The position numbers and the translations under genes are program-made. DNA of 64,000 bases from Fomitopsis serialis (Eukaryota; Basidiomycota; Agaricomycetes; Polyporales; Fomitopsidaceae): the NCBI RefSeq assembly GCF_022376445.1, contig NW_025955157.1, forward strand, positions 1 through 64,000, in the 5' to 3' direction. Below are positions 54,063 to 64,000 of the stretch, one piece after another; position 1 is the first letter of the stretch, and each line of letters starts with the position of its first letter. Under the pieces are notes generated by a model. It was not told the DNA's origin. It saw nothing but the letters and a program-made list of their open reading frames with translations, and made no database searches.

Positions 54063-55443
54063 TCTACGCATGCAGGAGGAGATTTAGGCGCGCATCGCTC
54101 TCCTCTGCGCGCCCACTCGGACGACCGCTCTCGAAGGCTCCGCGGCTGCTACGCCCTTCGAATAGCTCTCGTTTTCTTCCACTAAGACTACACCACTTGT
54201 AGCTTACAGGAAGGGGACTATGGTACAACCTTCGCTCATCAATCCCGATGGCGACGAAGAGCCGGATTATGTGAGCAACGACCAAATGATTGTACCACTC
54301 ACAAATGCGTGGAGGATGGTCAACACAGAGTTGTAGTCTCTGTCTCGCAAGCTCGTCCGACATGAGCATCCAGCTGAGCGAGCAGCGGTTGCCATTGTGG
54401 ACTGTCCGACTCCGAGTCCTTCGACCGCCGCCCAGTGCTCCGTCACCAGCGCTCTCGCTCACTGGTCGCCGGGCGGGACCAACCCGCTGAGTTTCTTTCA
54501 TGCTGCACGCAACACGCTTACACTGGCTCGCGTCGGCACGAGCATCGCTAGCTCGTGTCATGCACACGCGAGTCAGGCTGGAGGCAACATGCTTACACTG
54601 GACGCAGTATGCTTCACTGGCTCGTGTCAGCACGAGCTCATAGCCAGCGAGTGTCACACACGAGTCAGGCTGGACGCAGCAGGCTTATACTGGCTCGCGT
54701 CAGCACGAGCTCATAGCCAGCGAGTGTCACACCGGGTCAGGCTGGACGCAGTATGCTTACACCGGCTCGTGTCAGCACGAGCTCATGGCCAGCGAGTGTC
54801 ACACACGGGTCGGGCTGGACGCAGCACGCTTACACTGGCTCGTGTCGGCACGAGCATAACACGCTCGTGTCATTCACTGCACACGAGTCAGGAGCATGCA
54901 GCAGCAGCACGCTTACACTGGCACTGGCTCGTGTCGGCACGAGCGTAACGAACTCGTGTCATCCACTGCACACGAGTCAGGCTGGACACACCAGGTTCGA
55001 TGAGCACGACACGGCACTGCTCCTCCTAGGGTCAGCGGAGCGATGTTTGCTTCGCGGCGCCCATCCGGCGGGACTCTGCGAACCGGTTGATCAGCAATAC
55101 GGGTCATTGGCGTCATCAGTGTTGGACACTGGCTCACAGAGCATGTACGACGAGGCTCGTCGGCTTCTGGACTGGGGGTAACGGCTTCGCCGCAACGCGC
55201 CGCCGTACTCGACGTCTTCATATTGGGTATCGCGGCTCACCCGTTGCCCCTCAGGTCCAGGCACACTCTTCGAGTCGGGCAGCCCTGCGGGCTGCGCCCC
55301 ACACCGCCAATCATTCCCCTCTCGCTCTCTTGCAACTGACCATCCAAGCTCACTCAGTAATAATGAGGCGGGCTGCTGGTACGCCTCGCTTCACACGTGA
55401 CCATCATATCCGCCACGCCGGTCATCGTATCCCAGTGCATAGA
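54063..55443 (-). repeat. Module B, reverse copy
   Basis: 1381 bp sharing its ends with module A. The interior (about 1053 bp) contains a minisatellite and a segment near 54180-54350 that is duplicated in inverse in the other B copy. Differs from the other copy by at least one base (G at 54828). Short ORFs here lack family resemblance. Confidence 0.9.
54511..54990. repeat. Minisatellite of about 72-80 bp units with hairpins inside module B
   Basis: About six imperfect units built around gcttacactggctcgtgtc, a hairpin (CTCGTGTCGGCACGAG), cagcgagtgtcacac and caggctggacgcag. Each unit can fold by itself, because tcgtgtc and gacacga or gcacgag lie close together. Confidence 0.8.
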
Positions 55444-55488
55444 TGGTATTCTAAGCGAAGCGAGGCACGAGCGTCGCGTAGAAGTGAG
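55444..55488 (+). repeat. 45-bp spacer S, copy 2
   Basis: Same orientation and sequence as copy 1; joins a left module end (B-) to a right module end (A-). Confidence 0.85.
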
Positions 55489-56017
55489 TCTACGCATGCA
55501 GGAGGAGATTTAGGCGCGCATCGCTCTCCTCTGCGCGCCCACTCGGACGACCGCTCTCGAAGGCTCCGCGGCTGCTACGCCCTTCGAATAGCTCTCGTTT
55601 TCCCCACCCTCCACACCCTCTTCACGCAGCACACGCCGCCAAAAACCCAATGTGTGCTTTTTTCTTTATAGATTTGTTTTGTTTTTGTCTTTGTTTTGTT
55701 TTGTTTTTGTCTTTGTTTTGTTTTGTTTTTGGCTCGACGTGTCTACCCTGCGGCCCAGCAGTGGCAATGGGAGCGCAGGGCTGCGGTATCAACCCGCCCG
55801 CCCTCGCGGCTCACCCGTTGCCCCTCAGGTCCAGGCACACTCTTCGAGTCGGGCAGCCCTGCGGGCTGCGCCCCACACCGCCAATCATTCCCCTCTCGCT
55901 CTCTTGCAACTGACCATCCAAGCTCACTCAGTAATAATGAGGCGGGCTGCTGGTACGCCTCGCTTCACACGTGACCATCATATCCGCCACGCCGGTCATC
56001 GTATCCCAGTGCATAGA
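55489..56017 (-). repeat. Module A, reverse copy
   Basis: Reverse complement of 53488-54017, one base shorter in an A run. It is the loop between the two 1471-bp inverted arms. Confidence 0.9.
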
Positions 56018-56062
56018 CTCACTTCTACGCGACGCTCGTGCCTCGCTTCGCTTAGAATACCA
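56018..56062 (-). repeat. 45-bp spacer S, copy 3 (inverted)
   Basis: Reverse complement of copy 1; joins two left module ends (A- to B+). Confidence 0.85.
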
Positions 56063-57443
56063 TCTATGCACTGGGATACGATGACCGGCGTGGCGGATAT
56101 GATGGTCACGTGTGAAGCGAGGCGTACCAGCAGCCCGCCTCATTATTACTGAGTGAGCTTGGATGGTCAGTTGCAAGAGAGCGAGAGGGGAATGATTGGC
56201 GGTGTGGGGCGCAGCCCGCAGGGCTGCCCGACTCGAAGAGTGTGCCTGGACCTGAGGGGCAACGGGTGAGCCGCGATACCCAATATGAAGACGTCGAGTA
56301 CGGCGGCGCGTTGCGGCGAAGCCGTTACCCCCAGTCCAGAAGCCGACGAGCCTCGTCGTACATGCTCTGTGAGCCAGTGTCCAACACTGATGACGCCAAT
56401 GACCCGTATTGCTGATCAACCGGTTCGCAGAGTCCCGCCGGATGGGCGCCGCGAAGCAAACATCGCTCCGCTGACCCTAGGAGGAGCAGTGCCGTGTCGT
56501 GCTCATCGAACCTGGTGTGTCCAGCCTGACTCGTGTGCAGTGGATGACACGAGTTCGTTACGCTCGTGCCGACACGAGCCAGTGCCAGTGTAAGCGTGCT
56601 GCTGCTGCATGCTCCTGACTCGTGTGCAGTGAATGACACGAGCGTGTTATGCTCGTGCCGACACGAGCCAGTGTAAGTGTGCTGCGTCCAGCCCGACCCG
56701 TGTGTGACACTCGCTGGCCATGAGCTCGTGCTGACACGAGCCGGTGTAAGCATACTGCGTCCAGCCTGACCCGGTGTGACACTCGCTGGCTATGAGCTCG
56801 TGCTGACGCGAGCCAGTATAAGCCTGCTGCGTCCAGCCTGACTCGTGTGTGACACTCGCTGGCTATGAGCTCGTGCTGACACGAGCCAGTGAAGCATACT
56901 GCGTCCAGTGTAAGCATGTTGCCTCCAGCCTGACTCGCGTGTGCATGACACGAGCTAGCGATGCTCGTGCCGACGCGAGCCAGTGTAAGCGTGTTGCGTG
57001 CAGCATGAAAGAAACTCAGCGGGTTGGTCCCGCCCGGCGACCAGTGAGCGAGAGCGCTGGTGACGGAGCACTGGGCGGCGGTCGAAGGACTCGGAGTCGG
57101 ACAGTCCACAATGGCAACCGCTGCTCGCTCAGCTGGATGCTCATGTCGGACGAGCTTGCGAGACAGAGACTACAACTCTGTGTTGACCATCCTCCACGCA
57201 TTTGTGAGTGGTACAATCATTTGGTCGTTGCTCACATAATCCGGCTCTTCGTCGCCATCGGGATTGATGAGCGAAGGTTGTACCATAGTCCCCTTCCTGT
57301 AAGCTACAAGTGGTGTAGTCTTAGTGGAAGAAAACGAGAGCTATTCGAAGGGCGTAGCAGCCGCGGAGCCTTCGAGAGCGGTCGTCCGAGTGGGCGCGCA
57401 GAGGAGAGCGATGCGCGCCTAAATCTCCTCCTGCATGCGTAGA
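56063..57443 (+). repeat. Module B, forward copy
   Basis: Reverse complement of 54063-55443 with at least one difference (near 56678). Carries the same minisatellite in reverse at about 56516-56995. Confidence 0.9.
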
Positions 57444-57488
57444 CTCACTTCTACGCGACGCTCGTGCCTCGCTTCGCTTAGAATACCA
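57444..57488 (-). repeat. 45-bp spacer S, copy 4 (inverted)
   Basis: Same orientation as copy 3; ends the array. Unique sequence resumes at 57489, 105 bp before the SET gene start codon. Confidence 0.85.
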
Positions 57489-57593
57489 ATTGCGGGTTCA
57501 TTGTCAATCGCGGTCACCTCTCAGGCTGCTTGGCTGTGCCTTCTGCCCTACATATCATACATAGGCGTCTTTCTACTCTCAGCCTGTATAACA

Positions 57594-59586
57594 ATGTCTG
57601 CACAAGATTTGAGACGTATATGGAACCCTTCGCCACCGCCATCCGAGGACTGGGGGGATGGAGAATGGGAGTACTGGGGAATCGTGAACCAAGAGATGGA
57701 TGCATATCGCATGACATGGTGTGTGCGACCTCTCGTGTCCATCGACGACTCCTGACGATATGTAGCTACGAGGTGTGTAGGGTGGCACGAGACAACCGGG
57801 GTGGCTGCTGAACTGCCACAGGTGAAATGGCCCGGCTGGCAACGTAAGGATGCTGCAGGAACCAACACGACCTGGCAGAGAACGAACCACGACATGACGC
57901 AGGTTGAAAGGAAGTGGGATAATGACCGAACTGACAAGCGTGCAGAGAAGGCTAAAGAAAGCCTCGCCATCAAGATCGGCATTGAGCCTGACCAGCCCTG
58001 GCACGAAGACGCGACAGTCGAGTGGGAGGATGCATACATCGAAAAGCTTGCTGAGCGCGACAGACGAGGGCTCAGAGATTACATGCACTGGCAGAGCATC
58101 AAGCATGTCACTGACAGCGACAGCGACAGCGATGGTGTATCTGGTAAGCTTATGCTCAGGTGCTAGCCTCACTCGCTGAAACCCATCTTCAGTGAGGTCG
58201 GAAGGCGGGTCAGTTCCCAACCCCCCGTCAGCGAACAGGCCAGTCAGGCCAGAGCTGCGGCCTCAGTCGCAGCCTGATCCTGAGGTCAATCAGGTAAGGC
58301 GGAGAGACCGGCGAAAGGAGCTCCAAGCGGAATGGAACCGTGCAATAAAATTCGCGCGCGCAGCTCCTCTGTACATCGTCACCGGGTCCAATGCTCAGGA
58401 CGTCCCTCCCGGGCTGGAGGGTTTCGAGTATTGCGAGCAGCACTACGTGAGGTACGTCTGACGCTCGTCGAAGATTCCTGGCAACCTTGAAGCTCATTGC
58501 TGCTCAGAGCTGAGGGGGTTCCTGGTCCACCGGACCCCTCCTTCCTTGCTATTTGCGACTGCACAACTGGTTGCAGGAGCGCACAAAGGTGTGATTGCCA
58601 GCTCGCATCAGAGCTCGTCAATGAAGCCGGAGAGAGAAAGTATGCCTATAACAGCGAGGTTGGTCCTTTGGAGCGTCGTACGTCTACTCGTCCTTTGACC
58701 GCTGTGCAGGAGATATTCAAGTTCAACCTCTGCCCAGGTGTGGTGGTCATTGAATGCAACGAGGTGAGTTCCAAATCCCCTGTATCATGCGCCGTACTCA
58801 TATCGTACAGGGCTGTACATGCCCCCAAACGTGCCAGAACCGCGTCGCACAGCGACCGCGAGATGTTCCGATGGAGGTCTTCTACACCGGCGACTGCGGC
58901 TGGGGCGTTCGTGCGACGACTGATCTTCCCGTAGGCAAGGTCCTCGGGGTATACACAGGGTGCGTCTGCCACCATCATGGCCCGGATCTCAGCTCACGGC
59001 CACCGTCTATGCCACTAGGAAGCTTATGTACGGATGTCTACTAGCTGACCGGACTGTCAGGATTCGCTGACGACGTGAGCTGTAGACGTCGCGAAGATGC
59101 CGACAACTTGTCGGACGAGCACAGATCTTACATATTCGATCTCGACATGCTTGAGTCGGGTGACGAGGACGCGAGCACGGTGCGGTATTCCGTTGACTCC
59201 TACCAATATGGTGAGTGTCCTCCCTTCAGACGCAGAACGAAAGCTGATTGAGGCTCGTCGTAGGCAACTGGTCGAGGTTTATAAAGTGAGTACGGAGCGG
59301 CGATCAATGCAGCCCAGGGCTAATCCGCGCTCGCAGTCATTCCTGCGAGCCCAACATGAAGGTATATCCCGTGGTGTGGGACACGGTCGCCGAGCTCAAC
59401 CAGCCATACCTCGCGTTCGTCACGACGAAGGCTGTGCGCGCTCGTACGGAGCTCACGATCGACTACAACCCTCGGGACGCGGTTGCGCACAAGCAGGGCA
59501 AATCGAAGGGCAAGTCCAGGGTACCAGAAGGCGCGACGCGGTGTAAGTGCGGCGCAGAAGGTTGTCGGGGATGGGTTATGGTGTAG
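57594..59586 (+). CDS. SUV39/Clr4-type SET-domain histone H3K9 methyltransferase
   Basis: Nuclear chromatin enzyme expected to methylate histone H3 Lys9 and so promote heterochromatin. Starts [20 protein letters not shown]. The N-terminal part is acidic with [18 protein letters not shown] and a Ser/Asp run (SDSDSDSD). The pre-SET Cys cluster reads [31 protein letters not shown] and [11 protein letters not shown]. The SET domain follows: [38 protein letters not shown] and GNWSRFINHSCEPN (Asn split by an intron, AA|T). Then [20 protein letters not shown] and the post-[15 protein letters not shown]. All motifs needed for AdoMet and Zn binding are present. No chromodomain is seen. The intron near 57718-57785 can be spliced two ways (YEV... 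or WWHETTG). H3K9 specificity is inferred from the pre/post-SET layout. Confidence 0.88.
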
Positions 59587-59821
59587 GAATTGTATTCATC
59601 ATCTCAAATGTATTATCATCATCACTATCGTGCATCTTATTTTGAGGTCTTCGTTGTACTTCTCGCGGCCCGACTCTGCATGGACGTGAACCAAACATCG
59701 AACGAGTGTCATCGATGAGCAAAGCACAACATCAAGTTGATCCAACGATAGAAGCGTACAGACAATGAATCACGATACCGAGGCAGATGATCAACAGTCC
59801 CAGTCAGTACACACAAACTCA

Positions 59822-60865
59822 CTATGTCGCAGTAGGCTGAGCAGGCGGTATGTATTTATCGAGCTTCTTGCGGAGTGGATGGTCGACCTTTATACCGCAC
59901 GTTCTCATGGCGATGGCCAAACCGCCCCCGAGTCGTCGTCTCTCCTCCTCGTCTCCACCCTCCGACTCCAGCAGCTCCTTCACCGACCGCGCGAGACGGC
60001 CCTTCGGCATAGACGGTTTGTCCCCCGTCTGTGGGGGCTTTTTCTTCTTCGCCTTCCCCTTGACTTTCGGAACCGCGAGCAGAGGGTCGAGGACCTCGAT
60101 GCGGAAGCGGCGGTAGGCGACGGCGGAAAGGTGGACGACGCGGTCGGGCGGGCTCGCCGCCTCCGCGTACTCCTCGATACACGCGATGTCCGCGGGCGAC
60201 GCCCCCTCGACGAACCCAAACTTCTTCAGCTCCTCCGTGCGCCGCTCGCGCAGGCGGCGCTGGATCTTCTCGCGCGTGTCGTCCTCCTGGATCGTGCGCG
60301 CGACGGCGTCGAGGACGTCCGCGAGGCGGAGCCAGCCGCGGTCCTCGTCCACGGCGCGCTTGACGTAGTGACGGTTGACGTAGTTGAGCAGGCGGCTGAC
60401 CGCCTGCGCGCCGGCGGAGTAGCGGTTGAAGCAGGGGACGAGGTAGTGCACGAGCGAGCTGTCGTCCGTGGGCGCACCGAGGAAGATCTCGCGCGCGGCG
60501 TCTGCGTAGTAGCGGTCGAGCTGGTCGTACAAGTCCGTCCCGCTCGCCTTGCCCTTGTCCTGGGCGGGTATGCGCAGCCCGGCCCCCAGACCGGGGCCGG
60601 GCGAGGGCGGCACCTGCTCGGACTGGGACGTGAAGTAGTTGTACACGGCGGTGTGCACGCCCATGTGGTAGCTGACCTCGATCGCAGGGGCCTTGGACGG
60701 GTTGTTCGTGGGCGAACGGACCATGTGGTCGAGCGCGGGCTGCAAGTAGCCCCACAGAGCGGGCAGGGACGCAGCAGGGTTCGCGCTGCCCGTGGACGGG
60801 TTGGGCAGGGGCGGCGGGGGCGGAGCCTCGCCCGCCGAGTCTTGCTTCGTCGTCGCTGCGGGCAT
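59822..60865 (-). CDS. Cullin N-terminal-domain-only protein
   Basis: 347 residues from Met 60865 (an upstream in-frame Met at 60952 would give 376). After a Pro-rich start, residues about 25-200 match the cullin N-terminal repeats: LWGYLQPALDHM, VSYHMGVHTAVYNYFTSQ, GTDLYDQLDRYY, YLVPCFNRYSAGAQAVSRLL, NYVNRHYVKRAVDE. In cullins this region binds the adaptor. The rest is a charged tail (KVKGKAKKKKPP, RSVKELLESEGGDEEERRR) and ends IPPAQPTAT. There is no cullin homology domain and no neddylation segment, so it cannot bind Rbx1 as a normal cullin. It may be a truncated paralogue or a regulator; function unknown. It is a single open frame with high G+C. Confidence 0.75.
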   Translation of the reverse strand: MPAATTKQDSAGEAPPPPPLPNPSTGSANPAASLPALWGYLQPALDHMVRSPTNNPSKAPAIEVSYHMGVHTAVYNYFTSQSEQVPPSPGPGLGAGLRIPAQDKGKASGTDLYDQLDRYYADAAREIFLGAPTDDSSLVHYLVPCFNRYSAGAQAVSRLLNYVNRHYVKRAVDEDRGWLRLADVLDAVARTIQEDDTREKIQRRLRERRTEELKKFGFVEGASPADIACIEEYAEAASPPDRVVHLSAVAYRRFRIEVLDPLLAVPKVKGKAKKKKPPQTGDKPSMPKGRLARSVKELLESEGGDEEERRRLGGGLAIAMRTCGIKVDHPLRKKLDKYIPPAQPTAT

Positions 60866-60952
60866 GGTGGGCGGGCCTGCGGCTGGTGGTGGTGGATAGG
60901 AAGCGAGCAGGCAGCGACGGGCTGTGTAGGAGAGTGGTCGAAACCTTGCCAC

Positions 60953-61252
60953 GGAAGCAAAAGACTTTCTCGCGCCTGCCCACAGCGAGGCGCCAGCGCT
61001 CGATCACTCTTCGCGAGTAACCCGATCACTCGCGGGGGATATTATGTAGTTCGTGATATAAAGGAGGCTCGACTAGGTACAATAACACGACGCGTACAGT
61101 ACGCAAGACCGGCAGAGCACGAAAGCAGCAGAGAATAGTAAGAGGGGTGAGGATAAAGCAAGTAGTATGTGTCATGGTAGCATATAGATCCGGATCCTTC
61201 CTCCAATACATACCAGCGAGCCTGCAGATAATCAACACAACAGCACTCCCAG
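60953..61252. other. Intergenic, no gene recognised
   Basis: Promoter side of the cullin-like gene and 3' side of the next gene; nothing else seen. Confidence 0.5.
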
Positions 61253-64000
61253 CTACACCACACCAAGTACAACCGTCGCCCGCAGGCTCACCTCCGTCCG
61301 CGCAGACGCACTCGCCGCACTCCTCGGCATCCCGTCCCGACCCACCTCCAGGTACTCATCCGTCCGCAGACTGCTGCTCTTCCAGCCCCAGCTCTGGCTT
61401 ATGCTGAACACATCCGGCGCGCTCGTGAACCTCGTCAGGCTGGCTCCCGTCGCGCTCGCACACGAAATGGCAAAGTACGCGCTCACCGCAGGGCGCGGAT
61501 CGCGATAAGGTTGCTGCGGCGCCGAGGCATGTGCCGTAGCAGGGAGCGTGAGTGGCTGCGCAGGCGCAGAAGCGAGGATGCTGCTGGTACTGCTCGAGGG
61601 GAGCGACGATGCGAGCCCGGGGGAGGCGGGCGACGAAACAGGCGTGGTGCTTCGCGAGAGCGGGAGGGTTGGCAGGCCGGAGGACGAGTACCCCACAGTC
61701 GAGGAATGCATCGAAGTCGGCCTCGGCGACGACACGATGCTGCCACTCACGCTCGAGCTTGCCGGCCTCCCCGAATGTGCAGCCATCTGCGCTGGCGTCC
61801 TCCCTCCCGTCGAGCTCGCCGGTGTGGGTATTGCAGGTGCAGAGCACGGCGGCAATGGATCCACCGAGCTCTGTCTGTGGAGGTACACCCCGAGCTGGAC
61901 GCCCTTCTTGCGCACAACCTGCACGTATACATTGTACAAGCTTCCAGCATACCACACCGTGTGGCTGTGCAGACGGCTCTTCTCCTTCAGCGTGTCCACG
62001 TCCCAGAACTCGACGCCGAACCTGAATGGCGGATGCGGCGTGAACTTGCTCGCGCCCTCCCCGTGCGCAGATGCGGACGCGGCGGAGTAGCGCTGTTGCT
62101 GCAGACCGAAGAAGTTCTCCTCGCACGTCCGCGCACCCTTCTTGCCCGCGTCGAGCGTCGGCGGGCTGACGAGCTCGAGGAGGTGCTGCTCCGTATTCGC
62201 GCCCTCCACGCCGGTGCTATCTCCTATGCGCACGGAAGAGTCGCCAGGCACAGGGTACCACGCGCCCTCCTCCGTCTGCTTCTGCAAGTCTGTGCTGGAC
62301 ACACCGAGCCCGAGCTCCTTGTCGCGCGCAGACGGGGAAAGCGGCGGGGACGACGACGACGAGCCACCCCCCGGGGACGAGACGTGATGCGATGGCGGAG
62401 GACGTCCTGGTTCCAGTGCGCAGACTGGAGGACGGACAGCGGCACGTACGGCTGGCCCGTGCTCGGGGACACGTCCTTGGATATTGCGATCATATCGTCG
62501 AGGCTCTGCGTTCCATGAGCATCCAACTCGACCTGCCCAAGCCACAACACAGACAACGCACCATGTTCTCGTAGTATATCCCCGTCCGGAAGAGCTCCTC
62601 CCACTCCCGCTCCTCGACGTCCGCGTCCTCCGGCTCCTCCAGCGGTACGCCCCTCCGCATCTCCACGACCGCCTTCGCCATGTCGTACCTTTCGCGCTCG
62701 CCCTTCACGAACAGCGCGTCGCTCGACAGCACCCCGCGCGCCCACCGCGCACTCAGCCCTCCCCGGCGCCACACCACCGGCACCGCGCACCGCGTCTCCA
62801 CCCCGTCCTCGCCCCCCGCGCGCTCCTTCCCCTTCCCGGCCCCCTCAGGCGGCGCGAACCTCGACGGCGCCGTCAGCCCCCGCTTCCTCGTCCCCCGCTC
62901 CTTCCGCTCCCTCCCCTCCTCGCCCTGCCACCGCACCACCGGCCCTCTCGCCTCCGCGTCCTTCCCACCAACCACCTCGACCTCGCACGCGAGCACGTCC
63001 CCGCCCCAGCGCGCGAGCCAGCACGCCGCCGCCTCGCCGACCTTGTCGCTCACCGCGCCGTAGTAGTAGTGCGGCTCCGGCGGCGGCGCGGGCTCGGGCG
63101 TCGCGGAGGCCGGCGTGCCGAGGTCCATGGAGGACAGCTCGGAGCGCGGCGACGCCGGCGCCTCCTTCTTGATCGACGGCGAGGGCAGCGGCGTCTCGAC
63201 GTCCGCCTTCGTGTCAGTGGACAGCGCGGAGAGCTTTGCGGCGATCGTCTCCGTGTCCTTCTCCCGCTCCCGCTGCTCGTGCTTCTCCTTCTGCTCGTGC
63301 TCGGGCTGCGCCCGCTCGTCCTCCGAGTCCAGGACGCTCTCCGCGACGCCCTCCAGCCCCACCGCCGGCCCGTCCCCGCCCGCCGCTAGGTCGTCCGGCG
63401 GCCCGATGCCCCTGCCCACCGCGAAGTCGAGGTAGCGCACGGCGGTATGGGGCCCGACGCTCGCGAGGACGAGCTGGAGCGCGTGCGCGGCCGCGGCGGG
63501 CATGCCGAGGAAGGACGCGGTCGCGAGGAGGGAGAGGAGGAAGCGCGGGGTCGCCGGCTGGTGGCCGGCCGGGGTTGGGGTTGGTGTAGACGATGGTGTG
63601 TGGGTGGAGGGGGAGGGGGAGGGGAGGTTGAAGGCGGACGTGAGGGGCTGGGAGGGGGTGGGGATGTAGTCGGGGGAGAGGTGGAGGGGCGGGCCGCCGC
63701 CGTATAGTCGGGCGACGCATACTCTGCCAGCGTAGGACTCAGTGGGGGCCAAAACCGGAGCTAAGACTGCACTTACTCGAATGCTATAGAGGAGATTGCA
63801 GGATATGTTAGTGATATGCACAGCAAACTGATGTAACACCCTATATCGGTCACGGGTGGGTGCAATTCCTCAAATCCTGATGGTCTGACACGCCGATGGT
63901 GAGATGGGATGTATTGCAAGACGTCCGAGACTACATGTACAGAGATGAGCTACACAGTTAACGAGCAGCAGTCCTCGGGCAGACACACGGCCGGCACCAT
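61253..64000 (-). CDS. Germ-cell-less-like (BTB family) protein, 5' end off window, one frame break
   Basis: Large fungal protein resembling germ-cell-less/BTB-type regulators; the BTB part itself would lie at or beyond the right edge. The exon from about 63720 reads VARLYGGGPPLHLSPDYIPT, then a Pro/Ser-rich stretch, FLLSLLATASFLGMPAAAAH, an acidic/Glu-rich linker (EHEQKEKHEQREREKD), a Trp-containing fold (ACWLARWGGDVLACEVEVV) and LFRTGIYYENMVRCLCCGL. The next segment, GQVELDAHGTQSLDDMIAIS, YVPLSVLQSAHWNQDVLRHRI, IGDSTGVEG, FRFGVEFWDVDTLKEKSRLH and VQLGVYLHRQ, lies in a frame shifted by one base near 62548-62560, with no room for a normal intron (29 nt). After that comes a Ser-rich tail with short hydrophobic stretches (PAVSAYFAISCASATG). 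A possible 7-nt microexon lies near 63781-63787. Family by recalled motifs; role not known. Confidence 0.65.

Larger units (their letters stand above)
53488..57488. repeat. Four-module inverted array with 45-bp spacers (A+ S B- S A- S' B+ S')
   Basis: 4001 bp built only from three parts: module A (about 530 bp), module B (1381 bp) and spacer S (45 bp). Order: A+ 53488-54017, S 54018-54062, B- 54063-55443, S 55444-55488, A- 55489-56017, S' 56018-56062, B+ 56063-57443, S' 57444-57488. In one common orientation A and B share a 214-bp left end (53488-53701; 56063-56276) and a 114-bp right end (53904-54017; 57330-57443) and differ in the middle. Module ends read TCTAYGCA...TGCRTAGA. S-B-S and S'-B-S' form inverted arms of 1471 bp around A-. 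No convincing protein is encoded. I do not recognise a described element family. Confidence 0.9.

Noticed and set aside
54511..54990. Regular spaced repeats that could suggest a CRISPR array
   Set aside because: Units are adjacent tandem repeats without unique spacers, and the DNA is fungal; it is a minisatellite.
54397..57442. Identical ORFs of 102-197 codons in modules A and B
   Set aside because: They are repeated only because the modules are repeated, overlap each other on both strands and show no protein family features.
59765..61138. 457-codon plus-strand ORF
   Set aside because: Exactly antisense to the cullin-like gene, Arg/Val-rich low-complexity translation; a shadow frame.
61511..63389. 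Long plus-strand ORFs of 301-335 codons
   Set aside because: Antisense to the germ-cell-less-like gene, with Arg/Leu/His-rich composition typical of shadow frames.
1..64000. tRNA or rRNA genes
   Set aside because: I saw no cloverleaf-like segment with the expected A and B boxes and no rRNA-like stretch, though a covariance-model scan was not possible.

Overview
The window looks like nuclear DNA of a filamentous basidiomycete (Agaricomycetes). Its genes are cut by many introns of about 45-60 nt (gt...ag), and its gene families are typical of mushroom-forming fungi: DUF6533 membrane proteins, UbiA-type membrane enzymes, expanded P450s, F-box proteins and a Tad1-like LINE. I saw no organellar or bacterial sequence. 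Exon structures were worked out by eye; boundaries quoted as exact were read directly, the others are approximate.

Layout. (1) 1-9235 is a dense housekeeping block: a GH99/GH71-like glycosidase (C-terminus off the left edge), APC11, a P-loop small-molecule kinase, a membrane protein with four 30-residue repeats, a Kre9/Knh1-like surface protein and Mediator subunit 9. (2) 9915-14966 holds two DUF6533 paralogues in tandem. (3) 16092-50879 looks like a secondary-metabolism cluster: two paralogous SDRs at its outer ends, a UbiA-family intramembrane enzyme, a DHA2-type MFS transporter, four P450s (two related pairs) and an aryl-alcohol-oxidase-like GMC flavoenzyme. A UbiA+P450 block occurs twice in opposite orientation, and the second UbiA is a broken pseudogene. 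(4) The cluster is interrupted by one complete LINE (22244-33347, minus strand, about 11.1 kb). It has a 13-bp target-site duplication, a poly(A) tail, a gag-like ORF with a zinc knuckle, a 1762-residue endonuclease/reverse transcriptase ORF and an extra 5' ORF. (5) 51117-52673 is an F-box/LRR-like protein. (6) 53488-57488 is a 4.0-kb modular array: two modules (A, about 530 bp; B, 1381 bp), each present once in each orientation, alternating with four copies of a 45-bp spacer that has the shape of a tyrosine-recombinase site. It ends about 105 bp before the start codon of (7) a SUV39/Clr4-type SET-domain methyltransferase (57594-59586). Then follow a protein with only the cullin N-terminal domain and the C-terminal part of a germ-cell-less-like protein that runs off the right edge.

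How the genes may work together. UbiA-family membrane enzymes in fungal clusters act as prenyltransferases or terpene cyclases. With four P450s, two SDRs, a GMC oxidase and an exporter, the inference is a multiply oxidised terpenoid or meroterpenoid. The inverted duplication and the LINE insertion suggest the cluster has been rearranged. The most unusual structure is the flip-and-spacer array beside the SET gene.

Three otherwise well conserved genes (Kre9-like, Med9, germ-cell-less-like) each show an apparent one-base frame shift that I could not explain by a normal intron. These may be sequence errors.
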